DNA of 10,149 bases from Gemmatimonadota bacterium (GTDB taxonomy: Bacteria > Gemmatimonadota > Gemmatimonadetes > Longimicrobiales > Gaopeijiaceae). The position numbers and the translations under genes were made by a program. The stretch covers positions 15,222 to 25,370 of the forward strand of contig PCCM01000019.1 of the NCBI GenBank assembly GCA_002731735.1, given 5' to 3'. The notes beneath the pieces were generated by a model. The model saw only the letters and a program-made list of their open reading frames with translations, was not told where the DNA came from and searched no databases. Shown piece after piece: positions 6,416 through 10,149 of this stretch (position 1 is its first letter; every line of letters starts with the position of its first letter).

Positions 6416-6431
6416 CCTACGCTGCGGTAGG
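6416..6431. promoter_or_regulatory. Putative activator site, amt proximal copy
   Basis: CCTACGCTGCGGTAGG is an inverted repeat with the same 6-4-6 layout as the other sites in this window, and flanking bases extend the perfect arms to GTCCTAC/GTAGGAC (6414-6433). Its centre is 99 bp upstream of the -24 element of amt and 29 bp from the distal copy. Confidence 0.5.
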
Positions 6432-6444
6432 ACAGAGAAGGGAA

Positions 6445-6460
6445 CCCACAATAATGTAGG
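6445..6460. promoter_or_regulatory. Putative activator site, amt distal copy
   Basis: CCCACA-ATAA-TGTAGG is an inverted repeat with one mismatch. Its centre is 128 bp upstream of the -24 GG of the amt promoter, the usual range for an upstream activator sequence bound by a sigma-54 activator. The stretch between site and promoter (about 6344-6367) is locally A/T-rich and could bend. Confidence 0.6.
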
Positions 6461-6528
6461 AGTCGATCGCGGGGCCGGGTTTGGCTTGGTAGGCGTCGGT
6501 CAACATACCCTTCACATGGCGAAGACGA

Positions 6529-6745
6529 TCAGGCTGGCTTCCCTTCGGCCACTGGCGTGACCGCCGCTGTATCCCGGTCTCCGGTTCGGATCCGATGGAT
6601 CTCATCCACCGGACAAAGGATCGGGCCGCTCATGGCCGCCTATCCCGTGCGCCGCGAACACGTCGAGGGAGTCATCCAGGCGGGGGCCAGAAGAGTATCC
6701 ACGAAGGCCAGCTCCGCAATGCCGTCCGCGGCAAAGGCGTGTCAT
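6529..6745 (-). pseudogene. Decayed remnant of a second amt / P-II pair
   Basis: Two short minus-strand frames carry hallmarks of a lost pair. Frame 6602-6745 contains LDDSLDVFAAHGIGG (6635-6679), which matches the conserved block around the second pore histidine of canonical Amt channels. A second frame, 6529-6633, contains PVDEIHRIRTGDRDTAAV, matching the C-terminal strand and RIRTG motif of P-II proteins. The rest of both genes, some 80 channel residues and about 85 P-II residues, is missing between them, so deletion fused the pieces out of frame. The remnant differs from the intact Amt and P-II downstream, so it comes from another paralogue rather than a recent copy. It sits directly behind the activator gene's stop (6776). 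Confidence 0.6.
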
Positions 6746-6775
6746 GAAATCAGAAACTGGAAGGGCTTCGCGGGA

Positions 6776-8293
6776 TCAGGTCAACCCATACTTCTCGACG
6801 CGAAGACCCATGATACGTTCGGTAAGTCCCAGCTGTCGTGCGGCGGCGGCACGGTTGCCCTTGTTCATCTTGAGGGCGTCGACAATCAGCTCTTTTTCCA
6901 ACACGGCCAACTGCACGTTGAGGGGCCCGGACCGCCCATCGTCGATCTTGGCCATCTGAAGGCTGGGCGGAAGCAACCGGGCGTGGATGACCTTTCCGTC
7001 GGCGAGCAGTACGGCCCGCTCAATGGCGTTCTCGAGCTCCCTGACATTTCCCGGCCAGTGATAGGCCATCAACAGATCGATTGCTGGAGTGGACAGCCGC
7101 ACGATGGATCGGTCATGCCTCCGGCTGTATTTCTCGATGAAATGATCCGCCAGAAGGATGATGTCGGTACGGCGATCCCGCAGCGGCGGCACATGAATCG
7201 GGAATACGTTGAGACGATAGTAGAGATCGGCTCGGAACCGACCGTCTTCCATGTCCCGCTCGAGGGGACGGTTTGTCGCGGCCACCACGCGGACGTCGGC
7301 CGTCAAGACCTTGGTCCCGCCGACCCGCTCGAATTCCCGCTCCTGTAGGACCCGAAGAAGCCGGAGCTGCACAGAGTTCTTGAGGTCTCCTATTTCATCG
7401 AGGAAGATGGTCCCCCCAGAGGCGCGTTCGAACCGCCCCTCTTTCTGTTGTACAGCCCCGCTGAACGAACCTTTCTCGTGTCCGAAGAGTTCACTTTCGA
7501 TGAGGCTCTCCGGAAGCGCGGCGCAGTTGATCCGAACGAATGGGCCCCCCGACCGTCGACTCCCGTAGTGAAGCGCGTTAGCGATGAGTTCCTTGCCCGT
7601 GCCGCTCTCACCTCGGATCAGCACCGTAGCATCACTCTGCGCGACTTGGCCGATCATTTCATACACCGGCTCCATTTCACGCGAATTACCCACGACGTTC
7701 GACGGGCGGTAGCGGTCGGCGAGTTCTCTCCGCAGGCGCCTGTTCTCGTCCATGAGCGCCTTTTCCTCCTCGGCGAACTGGCCGACGCGTACGACGTGAG
7801 CGATGAGGGAGGCAAGGATCGAGAGGATGCGGATGTCCTCATCGAATTCGAAGTCAAGCCCGTACGGCCGCTCGGCGCTCAATGCCCCAATCGTCTCATT
7901 GTCGAGCCTGACCGGTACGCAGACGAAGGCCATCTCCCTCTCCGGACGATCCTTCAGGGGCCGGGCCCGGCCCAAGAAGAGCGGCTCGGCGGCGATGGAG
8001 GGTACCACAACGGGCTCGCCGGTCTGGACGACGCGCCCAGTGATCCCCTCGCCCAAACGGTATCTCCCACGCTCCCGCTGATCGGCGGAAAGGCCGATCG
8101 CCTCGTGTACCAGGATCTCGGACGTGCGGCGGTTCAGCACGGTGAGCGTGGCACACTCCACATCCATGTGACGTGATAGAGCCTCGAGGATCGGCCTCAT
8201 GGAGGTGCTCGCGTCCGAAGCCTCGTCGAGGAGTGTGCTGGCTTCGTGAAGAAGCGACAGCGACCGGGATTGCCCAACAGAATTCGCCAACAT
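6776..8293 (-). CDS. NifA/NtrC-class sigma-54-dependent transcriptional activator
   Basis: A 505-residue bacterial enhancer-binding protein with NifA-like order. An N-terminal GAF domain (about 15-170) is followed by a short coiled linker (175-195). The AAA+ domain (about 198-430) has Walker A GESGTGKE (228-235), Walker B IFLDE (296-300) and the arginine-finger region FRADLYYRLNVF (353-364). A Fis-type helix-turn-helix is at 479-500 (GNRAAAARQLGLTERIM). The sigma-54-contacting GAFTGA loop reads GSFSGA (275-280). There is no receiver domain, so it is not a classical two-component regulator; the GAF domain probably senses a small molecule or partner protein, perhaps P-II. The flanking amt and porin genes have sigma-54 promoters and shared inverted repeats, which makes them the likely targets. 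Confidence 0.93.
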   Translation of the reverse strand: MLANSVGQSRSLSLLHEASTLLDEASDASTSMRPILEALSRHMDVECATLTVLNRRTSEILVHEAIGLSADQRERGRYRLGEGITGRVVQTGEPVVVPSIAAEPLFLGRARPLKDRPEREMAFVCVPVRLDNETIGALSAERPYGLDFEFDEDIRILSILASLIAHVVRVGQFAEEEKALMDENRRLRRELADRYRPSNVVGNSREMEPVYEMIGQVAQSDATVLIRGESGTGKELIANALHYGSRRSGGPFVRINCAALPESLIESELFGHEKGSFSGAVQQKEGRFERASGGTIFLDEIGDLKNSVQLRLLRVLQEREFERVGGTKVLTADVRVVAATNRPLERDMEDGRFRADLYYRLNVFPIHVPPLRDRRTDIILLADHFIEKYSRRHDRSIVRLSTPAIDLLMAYHWPGNVRELENAIERAVLLADGKVIHARLLPPSLQMAKIDDGRSGPLNVQLAVLEKELIVDALKMNKGNRAAAARQLGLTERIMGLRVEKYGLT

Positions 8294-8391
8294 CGACCTG
8301 CCCTACACGCTAAAGCACACGCCGCAGAGTCCGCTCGCTCCCAGCCACCGTTGAGCGGTTGCGGAGGGCGGAGCGGGTGTGGACGCGTCAA

Positions 8392-8407
8392 GCTACATAA
8401 ATGTAGG
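8392..8407. promoter_or_regulatory. Putative activator site upstream of the activator gene
   Basis: GCTACA-TAAA-TGTAGG contains a perfect CTACA/TGTAG inverted repeat. It lies about 107 bp before the activator's ATG. No good sigma-54 promoter is visible between them, so binding here may repress rather than activate. A lone half-site CCTACA lies at 8302-8307, next to the start codon. Confidence 0.5.
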
Positions 8408-8426
8408 GCTGAGCGCACATCGTGGG

Positions 8427-8460
8427 TCGATCGGCCAGCGGATCTGAGCGGCCGATTCGA
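8427..8460. other. Inverted repeat in the porin-activator spacer
   Basis: TCGATCGGCC (8427-8436) pairs with GGCCGATTCGA (8450-8460) with one bulged T and a 13-nt loop. It lies between the porin terminator and the putative activator site. Role unknown; it may be a second transcription stop or a leader structure. Confidence 0.3.
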
Positions 8461-8481
8461 GGAGGGATGTTGACTCTTCTG

Positions 8482-8522
8482 AAAAAGCGGAGCTGCCCGA
8501 TCCGTTACCGAATCCGGGCAGC
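8482..8522 (-). terminator. Rho-independent terminator of the porin gene
   Basis: Read on the minus strand, GCTGCCCG (8522-8515) pairs with CGGGCAGC (8499-8492), followed by TCCGC and then TTTTT (8486-8482). It lies about 30 nt after the porin stop codon. Confidence 0.8.
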
Positions 8523-8554
8523 CCCGTCCGAAGGCTACAAAAGTCGAGCGTCAG

Positions 8555-9190
8555 TTAGTTGGTATCGATACCGAACGTATGACTGATGCCGAACGTGAGC
8601 GCGTGGTCATCGGCGTTGTCGTCGCTGTAGATCCAAGCCGCCGACAAGTCGAAATCCCCTACCGATAGGGAATAGCCAGCCTCGATATATTGACTATCGA
8701 GGCCATCACCGAACGTGCCGAAGGTAGCGTGGAGCCCTGATTGCGCGATGGTGCCGGCGGCGAACCAGTAGGTCTCATCGCCCGACGTGAGCGCGTCCGA
8801 GTCATGCTTGCCGTAGGAGAATTCTGCGGAAAGAACCCCAATGCTCGCATTGAGGTTTCCCTCCAGGTACTTTGAGTCGAAAGCGTCGTTCGTGTACACA
8901 TACGCAGTGCCGCCGACGCTGACGCTCAAGTCACCAATGTCCTGGCTAAGACCAAGGTAGACATCGACCTCGTTACCTGTTGCTACATCCGCCGCCCAAG
9001 CGCCCAGATTGAAGCTACCGGCAGTCAAGTCCAGACCGGCACTCGCGGAGGATGACCCCTGAGGGGCGCCACGGTAAAAGTAATCGGAAGCGAAGCCAAC
9101 ATTCCCCGACAACTCCGCGTCCTGGGCCACGCCAACCAGCGGCGTAGCCAAGATCGCAACCGCCGTCATCGTACCTATGCTCAATTTCAT
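8555..9190 (-). CDS. TorF-family putative outer-membrane porin
   Basis: A 211-residue beta-barrel protein. A signal peptide covers about residues 1-22 (VGVA before QDA). The mature N-terminus LSGNVGFASDYFYRGAPQ is the hallmark opening of this family (Gcw_chp domain, annotated as TorF-type porin). The rest alternates short amphipathic strands and ends in TFGISHTFGIDTN, consistent with a C-terminal barrel strand. The ATG at 9190 has GGAG eight bases upstream. A sigma-54 promoter lies about 115 bp upstream. Proteins of this family are often found beside amt and P-II genes, so a role in passage of small nitrogen compounds across the outer membrane is a reasonable inference; the substrate is not shown by sequence. 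Confidence 0.85.
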   Translation of the reverse strand: MKLSIGTMTAVAILATPLVGVAQDAELSGNVGFASDYFYRGAPQGSSSASAGLDLTAGSFNLGAWAADVATGNEVDVYLGLSQDIGDLSVSVGGTAYVYTNDAFDSKYLEGNLNASIGVLSAEFSYGKHDSDALTSGDETYWFAAGTIAQSGLHATFGTFGDGLDSQYIEAGYSLSVGDFDLSAAWIYSDDNADDHALTFGISHTFGIDTN

Positions 9191-9304
9191 TCGTTACTCT
9201 CCTCGAAACGTGATGGAGCGTAACGAGCGGCGGCTTCCACCATTCGGGCAGCTCCAGAACCAATCGTTGGGAACTTATACATGGACAAGACGGAGCGCCA
9301 TAAT

Positions 9305-9319
9305 GCGAGTCGCGTGCCA
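9305..9319 (-). promoter_or_regulatory. Sigma-54 promoter of the porin gene
   Basis: On the minus strand TGGCAC-GCGAC-TCGC matches the -24/-12 consensus except C for T in the -12 box, with exactly 10 nt between GG and GC. The start point should be near 9293, giving a leader of about 100 nt. Confidence 0.75.
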
Positions 9320-9381
9320 AGAATCACAAACCTGGGCCCAAAGCACTTTATCTGGTTTGCGGGCAACCACTTAGAGACACT

Positions 9382-9472
9382 GGGACCCGCGAAACGGGAA
9401 GATCTCCATCATACCAGACGGTGGGATAGTCGCCTTCTATTACCAAAATGTAGGAACCTACCGGGACCCGCG
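9382..9472. repeat. Direct repeat GGGACCCGCG flanking the activator site
   Basis: GGGACCCGCG occurs at 9382-9391 and 9463-9472. Both copies continue with a CGGGA and then TCT at slightly different spacing, so each can form a small CCCG/CGGG hairpin. They bracket the inverted repeat at 9439-9454. Apart from this, that site and the sigma-54 promoter, I see nothing in the 328-bp gap 9191-9518. Confidence 0.35.
9439..9454. promoter_or_regulatory. Putative activator site upstream of the porin gene
   Basis: ATTACC-AAAA-TGTAGG has a perfect right arm but only three of six matches in the left arm. Its centre is 129 bp upstream of the -24 GG of the porin promoter, almost the same distance as the distal amt site (128 bp), which is the main reason to believe it. 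Confidence 0.45.
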
Positions 9473-9518
9473 TCGGGAGGTCTGGCCTGTGTTTAGCCCA
9501 GGTAGCGGACACAGCGGA

Positions 9519-9794
9519 TCATATCGGTGAGGTTTCCACCCCAAACAGATTTGCCAGGGAGTCCCTCATGAGGGACTCCCGAAAACCCTCGTCCCCCAGT
9601 TTGGGATGATTGTGACCAACCGGGAGGGTGGCGAAGTATCCATAACAATCCGGATACTCACTGCCTCCCAGCGCATCAACGATGACGGCGCCGAGGGATT
9701 TCTCGACATCGATCACCACGTGGAATCCGTCCACGAGGATATTTTCTTTCAGGACCGCGCAGACCTGATCGGCCGGGACTTCGACCTTGGGCAT
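9519..9794 (-). pseudogene. lat: Truncated lysine 6-aminotransferase (N-terminal fragment)
   Basis: The first 80 or so residues match the N-terminus of L-lysine epsilon-aminotransferase: a VPADQV...LKENILVDGF opening, then VIDVEKSLGAVIVDALGGSEY and the motif GYFATLPVGHNHPKL. This PLP enzyme normally has about 440 residues and converts lysine to the 6-semialdehyde. Similarity stops after LAN, where the family has an NPSNSD-type block, and the frame ends ten codons later at 9519. The PLP-binding and catalytic Lys regions are absent, so the product cannot be an active transaminase. The ATG at 9794 fits the family's start; an in-frame TTG at 9821 is less likely. A perfect 24-bp palindrome lies near the break. 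Confidence 0.75.
9557..9580. repeat. Perfect 24-bp palindrome within the lat fragment
   Basis: Each 12-base half (GGGAGTCCCTCA and its complement) is an exact mirror with no loop base. It encodes the RESLMRDSL stretch and lies just before the point where similarity to lysine aminotransferase ends. Confidence 0.85.
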
Positions 9795-9910
9795 GTCGCT
9801 CTCTTCGAAGGCTGTCGACAATCTAATCGGGTTTTGCAGAAGTGTCTCGGCTGCACTAGCCTATACGCCTTCGTGCGATCCCGAATGGTTTGTCCACTAC
9901 GGAAATCTCA

Positions 9911-10149
9911 ATGACCACCGCCCCCGCGCCGCAGGACGAGCAATCGGCAGGACCGGTCTTGCCTGGGCTCCTGGTCGATCCCGAGTGGTTGGAGGCTCAC
10001 CTGGATGACCGCCTGGTACGCATCGCCGACCTGCGCGATCAAGAGGCGTATCAGGGTGGGCATATTCCGGGTGCCGTTCAGCTGGACCTCGAAGACATCG
10101 GCGAGATCCGCGACGGGTGCGAGAACGCCGTTCTACGCCCGCTGGATTT
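9911..10149 (+). CDS. Rhodanese-family sulfurtransferase (3' truncated by window edge)
   Basis: The first 79 codons of a plus-strand gene that runs off the window. After a Pro-rich N-terminal extension of about 15 residues, LLVDPEWLEAHLDDRLVRIADLRDQEAYQ is the usual rhodanese opening, and GHIPGAVQLDL is the signature of the domain's second motif. The catalytic Cys loop lies beyond the window. Proteins of this type transfer sulfur from thiosulfate or 3-mercaptopyruvate; which donor cannot be told here. No signal peptide is seen, so it is probably cytoplasmic. ATG at 9911 has a weak GGAAA upstream. It is divergent from the lat remnant and shares an 89-bp upstream spacer before 9822. Confidence 0.85.
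   Translation, partial: MTTAPAPQDEQSAGPVLPGLLVDPEWLEAHLDDRLVRIADLRDQEAYQGGHIPGAVQLDLEDIGEIRDGCENAVLRPLD

Noticed and set aside
6417..6605. 62-codon minus-strand frame upstream of amt
   Set aside because: It reads the P-II remnant in the wrong frame and runs through the putative activator sites; no ribosome site or motif is seen.
6557..7348. 263-codon plus-strand frame
   Set aside because: It is antisense to the activator gene, whose domain structure is unambiguous; no domain is recognised in it.
7448..8176. 242-codon plus-strand frame
   Set aside because: It is antisense to the AAA+ and GAF coding sequence of the activator and shows no family motif.
8467..8583. 38-codon plus-strand frame after GAGGAGGG
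   Set aside because: The ribosome-site-like sequence touches the ATG with no spacing, and the frame reads through the porin terminator hairpin into the antisense of the porin gene.

Overview
The window looks like chromosomal DNA of a GC-rich Gram-negative bacterium: it encodes a lipoprotein, an outer-membrane beta-barrel protein and an ammonium channel with a cleavable signal peptide. The gene styles would fit Gemmatimonadota or a similar phylum, but that is inference; no rRNA or marker gene fixes the lineage. No rRNA, tRNA, CRISPR array or insertion sequence was found.

Left part (1-2776): the tail of an unrecognised plus-strand gene converges on a minus-strand hypothetical gene whose reading frame seems to break near its end. 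Two plus-strand envelope genes follow: a parvulin-type peptidyl-prolyl isomerase lipoprotein and a membrane-embedded M50 zinc metalloprotease. Positions 2777-3204 have no clear gene but are rich in stem-loops. They include a near-perfect Shine-Dalgarno sequence before a 20-codon TTG frame, and end in a 16-bp hairpin.

Middle (3205-4274, minus strand): greA (transcript cleavage factor) runs 5 nt ahead of a thioredoxin-like redox protein, forming a small operon. A spacer follows that holds a plus-strand G-quadruplex motif and a long hairpin.

Nitrogen block (4540-9454, all minus strand): a P-II signal protein, the Amt ammonium channel, a NifA/NtrC-class sigma-54 activator (GAF, AAA+, Fis-type HTH) and a TorF-family porin. 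Textbook sigma-54 promoters (TGGCAC-N5-TTGC type) lie upstream of amt and upstream of the porin gene. Matching inverted repeats (consensus near CCTACA-N4-TGTAGG) sit about 128-129 bp upstream of both promoters, and another copy lies upstream of the activator gene. I read this as a self-contained local regulon: the activator binds these sites, drives sigma-54 RNA polymerase at amt-P-II and at the porin, and probably controls itself. The P-II protein lacks the Tyr51 uridylylation site, so its signalling probably does not use GlnD. Between the activator gene and amt lies a decayed remnant of a second, more canonical amt/P-II pair.

Right end (9519-10149): a truncated remnant of lysine 6-aminotransferase contains a perfect 24-bp palindrome near its break. 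It is divergent from the start of a rhodanese-type sulfurtransferase that runs off the window.
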